Assembly (NCBI RefSeq): GCF_000969825.1
Contig: NZ_KQ033919.1
Coordinates: 705,958 to 769,957, forward strand
Source of the DNA: Parabacteroides gordonii MS-1 = DSM 23371
GTDB taxonomy: Bacteria; Bacteroidota; Bacteroidia; Bacteroidales; Tannerellaceae
Direction: 5' to 3'
Length of the DNA stretch: 64,000 nucleotides
Below the pieces are notes generated by a model. That model was not told the DNA's origin, made no database searches, and saw nothing but the letters and a program-made list of their open reading frames with translations. Below, piece after piece: positions 53,224 to 61,929 of the stretch (position 1 is its first letter; each line of letters opens with the position of its first letter). Position numbers and translations under genes: made by a program.

Positions 53224-53964
53224 ATGCAGAAATATGGTTTATTGGGATATCCACTCGGGCACTCGTTTTCCAAAACTTATTTCAACCAGAAGTTTGAGGC
53301 GGAAAAGATCGATGCACAATATGTGAATTTTGAGATCCCGAATATCAAAGACATCAAAAATGTATTGAAAGAGAATCCGGATTTGAACGGTTTGAATGTA
53401 ACGATTCCTTACAAGGAACAGGTTATACCTTATCTGGACGAACTCGACGAAGATGCCCGCCTGATCGGTGCGGTAAATGTGATCAAGTTCACGAAAGGCC
53501 TTTTCGGTAAAAAATTGAAGGGATACAATTCCGATATCATCGGATTTAAGCAATCGATCGAACCGTTATTGAACGAGACTCACCGGAAAGCGTTAATTCT
53601 CGGTACCGGGGGTGCTTCCAAAGCTGTATTCCAGGGACTAAAGCAACTGGGAGTTGGTGCGACACTGGTTTCACGCAAGCCGAAAGAGTTCTGCATCACA
53701 TACGACGAGATCACTCCGAAGACAATGGAACAATACACGGTGATCGTCAATACGACCCCGCTAGGAATGTTCCCGAATATCAACAACTGTCCGGATATTC
53801 CTTACGACCTGCTCACTCCCGATCATCTACTATACGATTTGTTGTATAATCCGGATGAAACTCTTTTCATGAAAAAGGGGAAAGAAAAAGGAGCCGTCGT
53901 CAAGAACGGACTCGAAATGTTGCTTCTTCAGGCATTCGCCGCGTGGGAAATCTGGCAGAAGTAA
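53224..53964 (+). CDS. aroE: Shikimate dehydrogenase
   Basis: A 246-residue NADPH-dependent enzyme of the shikimate pathway. Substrate-binding SFSKTYFN, catalytic Lys64 in NVTIPYK and Asp104 in GYNSDIIGF, nucleotide-binding GTGGASKAV, and C-terminal NGLEMLLLQAF are all present. The ATG at 53224 (MQKYGLLGYPLGHS) gives the proper start; an open frame from 53167 inside menG is longer but lacks homology. The gene is followed directly by the 40-bp hairpin array. Confidence 0.95.
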   Translation: MQKYGLLGYPLGHSFSKTYFNQKFEAEKIDAQYVNFEIPNIKDIKNVLKENPDLNGLNVTIPYKEQVIPYLDELDEDARLIGAVNVIKFTKGLFGKKLKGYNSDIIGFKQSIEPLLNETHRKALILGTGGASKAVFQGLKQLGVGATLVSRKPKEFCITYDEITPKTMEQYTVIVNTTPLGMFPNINNCPDIPYDLLTPDHLLYDLLYNPDETLFMKKGKEKGAVVKNGLEMLLLQAFAAWEIWQK

Positions 53965-53984
53965 GAAAAAATTAAAAAACGGCG

Positions 53985-54250
53985 TTTTCCGTCTGTCGGA
54001 AAGCTCCGTTTTTCATTTTTCAAGCTGTCCGACAGGCGGAAAACCCCATTTTCACTCCGGGAAGCTCGCCGACAGGCGGAATCCTTCTCCTTCAAATTTT
54101 GAAGCTTTCCGACAGGCGGAAACGTTCTTTTTTGTCTTTTGAAACTTTCCGGCAGGCGGAAACGTCGTTTTTTTGCCTTTTGGAGCTTTCCGGCAAACGG
54201 AAACTTTCCCAGCCGTTTTTTGAAGCTTTCCGACAGACGGAAAGCCATTT
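53985..54250. repeat. Tandem array, 7 x 40 bp, of TTTCCG-N5-CGGAAA hairpins
   Basis: Seven copies of a small hairpin (consensus AGCTTTCCGACAGGCGGAAA) separated by T-rich linkers. The CGGA word recurs at 53997, 54037, 54077, 54117, 54157, 54198 and 54238, so the period is 40 bp with one 41. It fills the gap between convergent aroE and the TIGR03915 gene. Each unit is a hairpin followed by a T run, so the array resembles stacked terminators. Confidence 0.88.
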
Positions 54251-54270
54251 TTCTCCTCCGTAAACCTTTC

Positions 54271-55035
54271 TCACTGTTTTTCCGTCATATATTTCCAGAA
54301 ACGAACGGGCATATGCTGGCGGTGCAGTTTCGGGTTCAATCGTTCCTTGATAGCGATCGATTTAAAATAAGCCTTCCACATTTTCTGAAAAAGCTTTTCA
54401 TCTTTATCCATGATGCTCTCCCCCAGAAAACCGGAAAGCAGGTGAGCTTCTTTATGCTCGAAACGCACTTCGACAGCTTCTGTCAGATCATAATAAAAAC
54501 CGTACTCACGTTTCAGATCATACACCAACCATTTCTGATCGCCGAAACGATCTTTCAGATGGGGAATAATCAGGGGCAATACATTATACAGAGGTTCTAC
54601 GGCTGCAAAGAATGTCCCGTCGGCCGCTTTCTGGAAACGGAAGAACTGCATGTTACGAAGCCGTTCGTTGCTTACCTTCTTCCAGATCTTAGCCAACTCC
54701 ATCACATCGGGATCCCCGAAATTCAATTCAATAGAACGAGGATGATCGATGGCCTTACGGATATAGCGAAACATAAGTATATCGACTTCGGGCAACTCCG
54801 ACAACCAGGTAACAGTCAGCATCGAAAGCGAGGTGGGCGATAACTTCTTCTGAAGACCTTTCCAGACCCTGTCTGCTTTTTCACTGTCCGAATAAATCGT
54901 TACCGTCTCCTCGCAGAACAAAGGCAACGGCTCTCCCTCCATCGCCAACGCATCCGGGAATGATTTACGGACATAGGCATCAAAGACAGCCGTTAGCAAT
55001 CCTTCAAATGTTTTATCGTAGATGAAAACTGTCAT
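54271..55035 (-). CDS. TIGR03915-type putative DNA metabolism protein
   Basis: A 254-residue protein matching by eye the TIGR03915 (DUF4130) family: N-terminal FIYDKTFEGLLTAVFDAY, central PEVDILMFRYIRKAI and LRNMQFFRFQKAADGTFFAA, and C-terminal FQKMWKAYFKSIAIKERLNP with RQHMPVRFWKYM. It is nearly always encoded beside the TIGR03916 radical SAM protein, as here (7 bp apart). Related fusions contain uracil-DNA glycosylase, so a DNA repair or modification role is suspected; no activity is known to me. Confidence 0.88.
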   Translation of the reverse strand: MTVFIYDKTFEGLLTAVFDAYVRKSFPDALAMEGEPLPLFCEETVTIYSDSEKADRVWKGLQKKLSPTSLSMLTVTWLSELPEVDILMFRYIRKAIDHPRSIELNFGDPDVMELAKIWKKVSNERLRNMQFFRFQKAADGTFFAAVEPLYNVLPLIIPHLKDRFGDQKWLVYDLKREYGFYYDLTEAVEVRFEHKEAHLLSGFLGESIMDKDEKLFQKMWKAYFKSIAIKERLNPKLHRQHMPVRFWKYMTEKQ

Positions 55036-55042
55036 GTTGTTA

Positions 55043-56302
55043 TTATTCGGGGAATTGCAAGGTTAATTGCCGTTCGTCTGTTTTCTTCTTTCCTTTTTGC
55101 AATAGAATATGGCGGACATTCTCCGGGCTCAGTTCGTTCACTGTCCGCATCGGCAGTTCGTTACAGGTGATAAAATACTGGGCTTTCTTCATTACGACTC
55201 CGATCTTCTTCAACTGGTCGGCACCCAAACGACCGTAACGGCGGGATACGACAATCAGTTTGGCCGACTTCACTCCTATCCCGGGAACCCGGAGAAGCAT
55301 TTCAAAATCCGCCTTATTGATATCCACCGGGAATGCCTGCGGGTTACGCAACGCCCAAGATAATTTCGGATCGATCTCCAGATCCAGATCAGGATAAGCG
55401 TCATTCACGATCTCATCCACCCGAAACTGATAGAAACGCAGCAACCAGTCAGCCTGATACAAACGGTTTTCGCGCACCAATGGCGGCTGCTTCAACATCG
55501 GGAGGCGTGTATCGTAATCATTCACCGGGATAAAACCGGAATAATAGACCCGCTTCATGGTCGGCCGCTGATAAAGAGCCGACGAAAGACGAAGGATGTC
55601 TTTATCCGTGTCGGCCGTTGCACCTACGATCATCTGCGTACTTTGTCCGGCCGGGGCAAAACGCGGAGCATGACGGAATCGTTTACGCTCTTCCGCACTC
55701 TGCAGAACCCCCTGCTGGATATAACGCATGGGAGTGAAAACGCTTTTGAAATCTTTTTCGGGAGCAAGTACCTGCAAACTTTGTTCGTTCGGGATCTCTA
55801 TATTCACACTCAACCTGTCGGCATACAGCCCGGCTTCGTTCACCAGTTCCTGACTGGCTCCGGGAATACTTTTCATGTGAATATACCCATTGAAACGATG
55901 CACCAGGCGCAGGTCTTTGATGACGCGTACCAGGCGTTCCATCGTATAATCCGGACTCCGGACAACGCCCGAGCTAAGGAATAATCCCTCGATATAATTG
56001 CGGCGGTAGAACTCGATCGTGAGATTGACCAGCTCCGTAACAGAAAGTGTAGCCCGCGGCAAATCGTTACTTCGCCGGTTGATACAATAGGCACAATCGT
56101 ACATGCAGGAGTTGGTCAGCATGATCTTCAGCAAAGAGATACACCGTCCGTCTTCCGCAAAACTATGGCAAATCCCCCATCCGGCCGCACTTCCGATCAT
56201 TCCGTTTTTCTTGGAACGGGAAGTACCGCTTGAAGCGCAGGATACATCATATTTAGCCGATTCAGCTAATATTTTCAGTTTTTCGAGAACACTTTCATCC
56301 AT
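55043..56302 (-). CDS. Putative DNA modification/repair radical SAM protein (TIGR03916 type)
   Basis: A 419-residue radical SAM enzyme with the cluster motif C66-x3-C70-x2-C73 in NSCMYDCAYCINRR and a TIM-barrel core. The C-terminal part has a helix-hairpin-helix (MLLRVPGIGVKSAKLIVV), a non-specific DNA-binding unit, which supports action on DNA. An N-terminal GWGICHSFAEDGRCISLLKI segment is family-typical. It is translated just before the TIGR03915 partner. The glycosylase member often found with this pair is not in the window. Confidence 0.9.
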   Translation of the reverse strand: MDESVLEKLKILAESAKYDVSCASSGTSRSKKNGMIGSAAGWGICHSFAEDGRCISLLKIMLTNSCMYDCAYCINRRSNDLPRATLSVTELVNLTIEFYRRNYIEGLFLSSGVVRSPDYTMERLVRVIKDLRLVHRFNGYIHMKSIPGASQELVNEAGLYADRLSVNIEIPNEQSLQVLAPEKDFKSVFTPMRYIQQGVLQSAEERKRFRHAPRFAPAGQSTQMIVGATADTDKDILRLSSALYQRPTMKRVYYSGFIPVNDYDTRLPMLKQPPLVRENRLYQADWLLRFYQFRVDEIVNDAYPDLDLEIDPKLSWALRNPQAFPVDINKADFEMLLRVPGIGVKSAKLIVVSRRYGRLGADQLKKIGVVMKKAQYFITCNELPMRTVNELSPENVRHILLQKGKKKTDERQLTLQFPE

Positions 56303-56345
56303 ATTTTTACCGGGATTTGCCAGACAAAAGTAAGGAATTTAGAAC

Positions 56346-56353
56346 TATCTTTG
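56346..56353 (+). promoter_or_regulatory. -7 box before araC-type gene
   Basis: TATCTTTG lies 17 bp before the ATG at 56371, which supports that ATG and predicts a short leader. Confidence 0.5.
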
Positions 56354-56370
56354 TGGTAAAATCTGATAAA

Positions 56371-57198
56371 ATGTATTTAGATAATATCCCCGTACATAGC
56401 CTCGAAGAAAGCGATTTCTATGTGGTCGAACCAATCGAAAACTGCGACATGTTGAACTTTAGCGGATCACATTGCCACAATTTCTACGAGCTGTTATTCT
56501 TCACTGATGTCGAACCCGGCGACAGCCAAAGTATCGATTTCATAGAATATCCGCTATGCCCCAACCAGATCTATCTGCTTCGGAAGGGACAAGTGCATAC
56601 AATGAAACTGAGAGGACAAAAGGGATTTCTATTTGCAATCAGTCCCGAGTATTTTGAAAGACTCAGCCTGCATATAGAAAACTACGCCGACTATACATTT
56701 CCGGATCAGCTTTCCCTTCCGGAAAAAGAAGCGCCTGCCATCCGGAAACTGGCCAATCTGATCTACGACGAACATGAGAACCTGCACCGGAAAAGCTTGC
56801 TGAATTCCTACATGCACGCTTTCATCACACACCTGATGTTACTTTGTACGGATCGTCCGAACGAACAGGATATGCGTGTAAACAAAGTCCTTTCGCTGAT
56901 CGACGAACACTTTATCCATGAACGTTCAACAGAGTTTTATGCCGGCCAGATCATGCTCAGTAAAAAGCGACTGAACGATCTAACAAAAAATGCCGTCGGC
57001 CACACAGTTAAACAACTGATTGACCAACGGCTATTACTGGAAGCCAAACGAATGATCAGTTACGGCAGCCAGAGCTTTAAGGAGATCGCTTTCCTACTCG
57101 GTTTCAGCGATGCCTCCTATTTCACCCGTTTCTTTAAAGAACAAAGCGGCTCCACTCCCGAACAATTCAGGTTATCGCTCAAAAATGACTTGTTATGA
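56371..57198 (+). CDS. AraC-family transcriptional regulator
   Basis: A 275-residue regulator from the ATG at 56371 (MYLDNIPVHSLEESDFYVVE). The N-terminal cupin-like domain has SHCHNFYELLFF and NQIYLLRKGQVHTM; the C-terminal ~100 residues form the AraC double HTH (FYAGQIMLSKKRLNDLTK, then SFKEIAFLLGFSDASYFTRF). The effector is unknown. It is convergent with, and overlaps by 6 bp, a broken Bcr/CflA pump gene; whether it once controlled that pump is unclear. Confidence 0.92.
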   Translation: MYLDNIPVHSLEESDFYVVEPIENCDMLNFSGSHCHNFYELLFFTDVEPGDSQSIDFIEYPLCPNQIYLLRKGQVHTMKLRGQKGFLFAISPEYFERLSLHIENYADYTFPDQLSLPEKEAPAIRKLANLIYDEHENLHRKSLLNSYMHAFITHLMLLCTDRPNEQDMRVNKVLSLIDEHFIHERSTEFYAGQIMLSKKRLNDLTKNAVGHTVKQLIDQRLLLEAKRMISYGSQSFKEIAFLLGFSDASYFTRFFKEQSGSTPEQFRLSLKNDLL

Positions 57199-58049
57199 CC
57201 GAACCTTTATCATGCTCAAACGCCGTCTCTTCTCCACAAACAAAAGAACGAACGGAACCAGGGCGCAGACAAACAACCCGCTCATCATCGGCACTACGGA
57301 ATTGTTTTGCAGGAAACTGATTATCGCCGACAAGATCCCGGTAAACAATAATTGCAGGAATCCCATAAAAGCGGAAGCAGCTCCACTATCTTCTTTAAAT
57401 AAGGCCAGTTCTTCGTCACCCGGATATACCCTTTTGCCATTTCCATAACAGAAGGCATCCTATTCTTCTCTCCCCCTTTAACCTGTACCGGTTGACTCTT
57501 AGGCAGAAAAGCCCAAACTAATAAGACCGTGCACACTCCCAATATTCCCATCGCATTGAAAATACCATGCCAATGCCATTGTTTCAACAGCAGATTACCC
57601 ATTGTCGGAGCTATGATCGGAGCAAGTCCTGAAATGATTGCCAGCAAAGAAAAGACTTTTGTACGCTGTTCATTCACAAAGAAATCATTAACGGCAGCAC
57701 GTCCCACCACTACACCGGCACAACCTCCGAACGCCTGTAAAAAACGGATCACCCATAATTGCTCGATCGATGTTGCATAAATAGAAGCAAACGAACTCAC
57801 TGTAAATAAAGCAGTAGCCCATAAGATCGGGTTCTTTCTTCCGTAATAATCGGAAAGCGATCCCCAAAACAATTGCCCGAGGGCAAAACCTGCCAAAAAG
57901 ATAGACAGAGATATCTGTACTTCACCCATAGACACCTGCATACTTTCAGCTATATCCGAAAAGGCCGGCAAATAAAGGTCTATACTCAAAGGTTCCAATG
58001 CTGCTAATACAGAAAGCACCAAAACCACAACTCCCATTTTTCTGTTCAT
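57193..58049 (-). pseudogene. Bcr/CflA-type MFS drug pump with internal deletion and frameshift
   Basis: From the ATG at 58049 (MNRKMGVVVLVLSVLAALEP) the frame encodes the first six helices of a Bcr/CflA exporter, with SDYYGRKNPIL and GGCAGVVVGRAAV motifs, and then GYIRVTKNWPYL near 57400. There the frame shifts: a second frame reads ALFKEDSGAASAFMGFLQ and the final two helices to TAA at 57193. In intact homologues about 100 residues separate these two points, so both DNA and frame have been lost. The product would be a ~240-residue fragment and is surely non-functional as a pump. Confidence 0.85.
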
Positions 58050-58160
58050 AAAATTATTCCAGTTAAAATTACCGCGACAAAAGTACGCCCTTCTTCCCGG
58101 CGGGCTTTTACAATAATTGCACATTTACTGGGATAATATGGTAATTAAGCAGGAAACATG

Positions 58161-58168
58161 TACATTTG
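58161..58168 (+). promoter_or_regulatory. -7 box before glycosyltransferase gene
   Basis: TACATTTG matches TAnnTTTG, 30 bp before the chosen ATG at 58198; upstream in-frame ATGs would then lie outside or at the edge of the transcript. Confidence 0.5.
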
Positions 58169-58197
58169 TACGTTTTTTTAAATACACTGCTTCAATA

Positions 58198-59370
58198 ATG
58201 AGAGACTTACTTATATTCAATAATATAGAACTGATACTTGCAGGTACGATCGCAGGTTTATTTATCATTCAACTTTTGTATTACCTCGTGACTTACAGCC
58301 GTCCGCTGAAAGAATCCAAAAGAAACGATACGGAGAAAAAAGAGGCCCAGCCGGCTGTTTCCGTCATCGTCTATGCAAAAAATGAATCCGAGAACTTAAG
58401 AAAACATCTCCCGTCTTTATTAGCCCAGGAGTATCCCGAGTATGAAGTGATCGTCGTGAACGACGGTTCGACGGATGAAAGCGACGAAGTATTGAAAAAG
58501 CTGAAGAATGATAACCAGCACCTGTATCACACCTATATTCCGGAAGATGTAAAATACCTGAGCCGGAAGAAGCTGGCCCTGACTGTCGGTATCAAGGCGG
58601 CTCATCATGACATTCTTCTTTTCACGGAAGCCAACTGCGAACCGATCAGTAAAAACTGGATCTCCACGATGGCACGCAATTACGATAAAGAAACCAGCAT
58701 CGTACTGGGCTTCTGTGCCTATGGCAATCATAAAGGGTTCTTCCATAAACTGGTTGCTTATGATAACCTGATGAGTGGCCTGCAATATATATCGGCCGCC
58801 CTCACCCGCCACCCTTATGTAGGCAACGGGCGTAATCTTTCCTACAAAAAAGACTTATTCTTCGCGCATAAAGGATATTATAAATCGCTGAGCCTTCATG
58901 CCGGAGACGATGACCTGTTCATCAACGAATCGGCAAACAGTAAAAATACACGGGTGGAATATTCTGCCGAAAGTATCACGGAAATGGCTAAAATAGAACG
59001 CTTCAGTATGTGGAAAGAGATGAAAGTGTCACGCGCCGCCACCCACCGGCATTACAAAGGAGGGACACTGACTTTCTACAGGATGGAAAGTTTTAGCTAC
59101 TTCCTCTTTTTCCTGACTGTCATTGCTGCTATCGTCACAGGAATTTTCGGCAATTGGTTGCTATCCGTACTGGCTGGCTTATTATATATTTCCAGGTTTG
59201 CCGTAAAAGCGACTGTTCTTCATAAATCGGCTCTTTTGCTACAACAAAGACCGGTAACAGGCTGGCTGTTTTTCCTCGAACTTATTCTGCCTTTATTCAA
59301 TTTGTATGTAAGGATTTACCGTGCATTCCGTGGGAAAAACGACTACACATTCCGATTGGGAAACAAATAA
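58198..59370 (+). CDS. Family 2 glycosyltransferase, membrane-bound
   Basis: A 390-residue protein from ATG 58198 (MRDLLIFNNIELILAGTIAG). One N-terminal helix anchors a cytoplasmic GT-A domain (VSVIVYAKNESENLRKHLPS, EVIVVNDGSTDESDEVL), and about three helices follow at the C-terminus. The metal-binding DxD position reads FTEANCEP instead of a D-x-D, while a later GDDDLFINE fits the acceptor/catalytic site. Sugar and acceptor are unknown. It is convergent with the LolC/E-like gene, with a 3-bp gap. Confidence 0.85.
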   Translation: MRDLLIFNNIELILAGTIAGLFIIQLLYYLVTYSRPLKESKRNDTEKKEAQPAVSVIVYAKNESENLRKHLPSLLAQEYPEYEVIVVNDGSTDESDEVLKKLKNDNQHLYHTYIPEDVKYLSRKKLALTVGIKAAHHDILLFTEANCEPISKNWISTMARNYDKETSIVLGFCAYGNHKGFFHKLVAYDNLMSGLQYISAALTRHPYVGNGRNLSYKKDLFFAHKGYYKSLSLHAGDDDLFINESANSKNTRVEYSAESITEMAKIERFSMWKEMKVSRAATHRHYKGGTLTFYRMESFSYFLFFLTVIAAIVTGIFGNWLLSVLAGLLYISRFAVKATVLHKSALLLQQRPVTGWLFFLELILPLFNLYVRIYRAFRGKNDYTFRLGNK

Positions 59371-59373
59371 GGA

Positions 59374-60618
59374 TTATTCAAAACGGATACTCTTAGCCGG
59401 ATCGATCTTTGTGATCAGGTAAGATGGGCCGAGCATCATCAGCATGGAAGCACATAATGTGCCGATATTCAGCAGAACCAACGACAGGATATTCAGATCG
59501 ATGGGTACTGCATCCAGGTAATAAGTAGAGGGATCGAGGGTTATAAGATGAAAATGAGACTGTATCAGGCAGATAGCAATACCGATCACATTCCCCCAAA
59601 GCATCCCTTTGCCGATAAGGAAAAAGGAGATATAAAGAAAGATTTTACGGATACTGGTATTGTTTTCCCCTAAAGCCTTTAAAATTCCGATCATATTAGT
59701 CCGCTCCAATATAATGATCAGCAGACCGGAGATCATGGTAAATCCGGCGACAGCAAAAATCAGGACAAGTATCACCACCACATTCACATCCAGCACATCC
59801 AGCCAGTTAAAGATCATGGGATTCATCTCTTTTATCGAACGGACAAAATAAGTATTCCCGTTACGATCCTGCTTTTCTACCAGATCGAAATACAAGTCTT
59901 CAGCCACCTGATCCAGATCATCATAATTATCGACCAGCAATTCCAAACCGCTGACCTGATCCTTTTCCCAACCGTTCAATCGGCGAACCTGCTTGATATC
60001 GGCCAGAACAAACAACTTATCATAATCCAGAAAGCCGGTTTCATAAATCCCCGTAACAGTGAATTTACGGGCACGGACATCTTCTTGCACAAAATAAGTC
60101 AGGACAGAGTCTCCCATTTTGAGCCCAAGCAGATCAGCCAAGTACCTGGAAATAATAATATCGGTAGAATTCTTATCCGGATTAATTGAAAGGATCTCCC
60201 CTTCTTTCAGGTTATTACGAAAAAACGACCAGTCATAATCCGTATCGATACCTTTCAGGACAATCCCCTGAAAATCACTATCGGTCTTCATTATGCCCAT
60301 CTTCGTAGCATAAGCTTCCACATGATGAACTCCGGGAAACGAATAAAGTGCCTCGAGCAAAGAGTCGCTTACCGCTATCGGAGTCGACTCGAAAGAACTG
60401 TTATTGTCAAAGTTAGTGATCTGGATATGGGATCCGAAACCGATCACTTTATTGCGAACTTCCTTCTTAAAACCAATGACAATAGCCACAGAAAGGATCA
60501 TCACCGCCAAACCGAGCGCAATACCGATCATGGCAATACGCACAGCAGGAGGTGTGACCTGACGATCACCCTCCTTGCTGAAATGAATTCTTCGTGCTAT
60601 AAATAGTTCTAAGTTCAA
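59374..60618 (-). CDS. LolC/LolE-like ABC permease (lipoprotein-releasing type)
   Basis: A 414-residue four-helix permease. The N-terminus (LFIARRIHFSKEGDRQVTPP, then RIAMIGIALGLAVMILSVAI) and the first periplasmic motif GFGSHIQITNFD are typical of LolC/E. The C-terminal FtsX helices include ERTNMIGILKALGENNTSIR and the final KIDPAKSIRFE. It would help extract lipoproteins from the inner membrane toward the outer membrane. Its ATPase is not adjacent. The aminotransferase gene is 15 bp upstream in the same direction, with no functional link evident. Confidence 0.88.
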   Translation of the reverse strand: MNLELFIARRIHFSKEGDRQVTPPAVRIAMIGIALGLAVMILSVAIVIGFKKEVRNKVIGFGSHIQITNFDNNSSFESTPIAVSDSLLEALYSFPGVHHVEAYATKMGIMKTDSDFQGIVLKGIDTDYDWSFFRNNLKEGEILSINPDKNSTDIIISRYLADLLGLKMGDSVLTYFVQEDVRARKFTVTGIYETGFLDYDKLFVLADIKQVRRLNGWEKDQVSGLELLVDNYDDLDQVAEDLYFDLVEKQDRNGNTYFVRSIKEMNPMIFNWLDVLDVNVVVILVLIFAVAGFTMISGLLIIILERTNMIGILKALGENNTSIRKIFLYISFFLIGKGMLWGNVIGIAICLIQSHFHLITLDPSTYYLDAVPIDLNILSLVLLNIGTLCASMLMMLGPSYLITKIDPAKSIRFE

Positions 60619-60633
60619 TTCATCTATCCCTTT

Positions 60634-61833
60634 TTATAAAACTCTTCCCGGATATGCCTCCAGTGCCTTTGCCAAAACAACCAGTGCATTAGCCAGGTCT
60701 TCCTTTTTCAGGACGTAAGCAATACGCACCTCGTTCTTTCCCAAACCGGGCGTCGTATAAAAACCGGAAGCCGGAGCCATCATAACTGTCTGTCCTTCAT
60801 ATTCAAATTCGTCCAGACACCAGGCACAGAACTTGTCGGCATCGTCGACCGGCAGTTTGGCTACGGTATAGAATGCACCCATCGGAATCGGAGAATAACA
60901 ACCCGGAATACGGTTCAGTCCGTCGATCAGGAATTTACGACGTTCCACATATTCGTTGTACACCTCCAGCATATATTCTTCAGACGTATCCAGTGAAGCC
61001 TCGGCAATGATCTGTCCGACCAGAGGAGGGCTCAAACGTGCCTGACACCATTTCATAACATTTTCCTTCACCATCTGGTTCTTCGTGATCAGCGCACCGA
61101 TACGGATACCGCATTCGCTGTAACGTTTCGAAACAGAATCGACCAGCACCACATTATTCTCTATCCCTTTCAAATGGAAAGCCGAGATATAAGGAGCACC
61201 TGTATAACAGAACTCACGATACACCTCATCCGAGAACAGGAACAGATCGTATTTCTTTACGATATCACGAATCTGATCCATTTCCTTCTGCGTATAAAGA
61301 TAACCGGTCGGGTTATTCGGGTTACAGATCAGGATCGCTTTCGTACGCGGTGTAATCAGTTCTTCAAACCGCTCCACTGAAGGAAGGGCAAACCCCTCAT
61401 CGATAGAAGAAGGTACCGTCTTAATAACCGCTCCGCTAGAAATGGCAAATGCCATATAATTGGCATAAGCCGGTTCAGGAACTATGATCTCATCCCCCGG
61501 ATCCAGACAAGCCATAAAAGAAAAGAATACAGCCTCCGAACCACCGGTAGTGATAATAATATCCTCAACATCTACATGGATATTGAACTTCGCATAATAC
61601 TTCACCAATTTCTCACGGAAACTACGTATTCCCTCACTGGGAGAATACTCCAGAACCTTACGATCAATACGGCGCATGGCCTCCATCGCGACCTCAGGAG
61701 TAGGTAAATCCGGTTGACCGATATTCAGATGGTACACTTTAGTACCCTTTGCTTTAGCCTTGTTGGCTAGCGGAACGAGTTTTCTAATGGGAGAAGCCGG
61801 CATGTCTACTCCCCGTTGTGAGATATTAGGCAT
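60634..61833 (-). CDS. Class I/II PLP-dependent aminotransferase (aspartate aminotransferase-like)
   Basis: A 399-residue aminotransferase. PLP Lys236 is in VDSVSKRYSECGIRIG, with NPNNPTGYLYT, D202/Y205 in LFSDEVYREF, and the carboxylate-binding Arg in NEVRIAYV. It resembles the aspartate/aromatic aminotransferase subgroup (AspC/PatA-like); the amino donor cannot be fixed by eye. A strong promoter lies upstream, and the LolC/E-like gene follows. Confidence 0.92.
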   Translation of the reverse strand: MPNISQRGVDMPASPIRKLVPLANKAKAKGTKVYHLNIGQPDLPTPEVAMEAMRRIDRKVLEYSPSEGIRSFREKLVKYYAKFNIHVDVEDIIITTGGSEAVFFSFMACLDPGDEIIVPEPAYANYMAFAISSGAVIKTVPSSIDEGFALPSVERFEELITPRTKAILICNPNNPTGYLYTQKEMDQIRDIVKKYDLFLFSDEVYREFCYTGAPYISAFHLKGIENNVVLVDSVSKRYSECGIRIGALITKNQMVKENVMKWCQARLSPPLVGQIIAEASLDTSEEYMLEVYNEYVERRKFLIDGLNRIPGCYSPIPMGAFYTVAKLPVDDADKFCAWCLDEFEYEGQTVMMAPASGFYTTPGLGKNEVRIAYVLKKEDLANALVVLAKALEAYPGRVL

Positions 61834-61884
61834 TATGTACTAATAATTTGTAAATATATCTTTCTGTTCAATTGTAAAATGCTA

Positions 61885-61916
61885 CAAAAGTAACGTAAGT
61901 TGTGATACCATGCAAA
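61885..61916 (-). promoter_or_regulatory. Promoter of the aminotransferase gene
   Basis: On the minus strand: TTTG (61916-61913), 20-nt spacer, TACTTTTG (61892-61885), a close match to the Bacteroidota consensus. Confidence 0.75.
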
Positions 61917-61929
61917 TATAATCACAGGA

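Noticed and set aside
53928-54248. 106-residue minus-strand ORF with repeated FRLSESFK-like peptides
   Set aside because: It is a read-through of the 40-bp hairpin array and runs into the end of aroE on the opposite strand; no start signal or family.
53985-54250. CRISPR-like regular array
   Set aside because: The period is 40 bp but the units are imperfect hairpins, the linkers are similar T-rich words rather than unique spacers, and there are no cas genes nearby.
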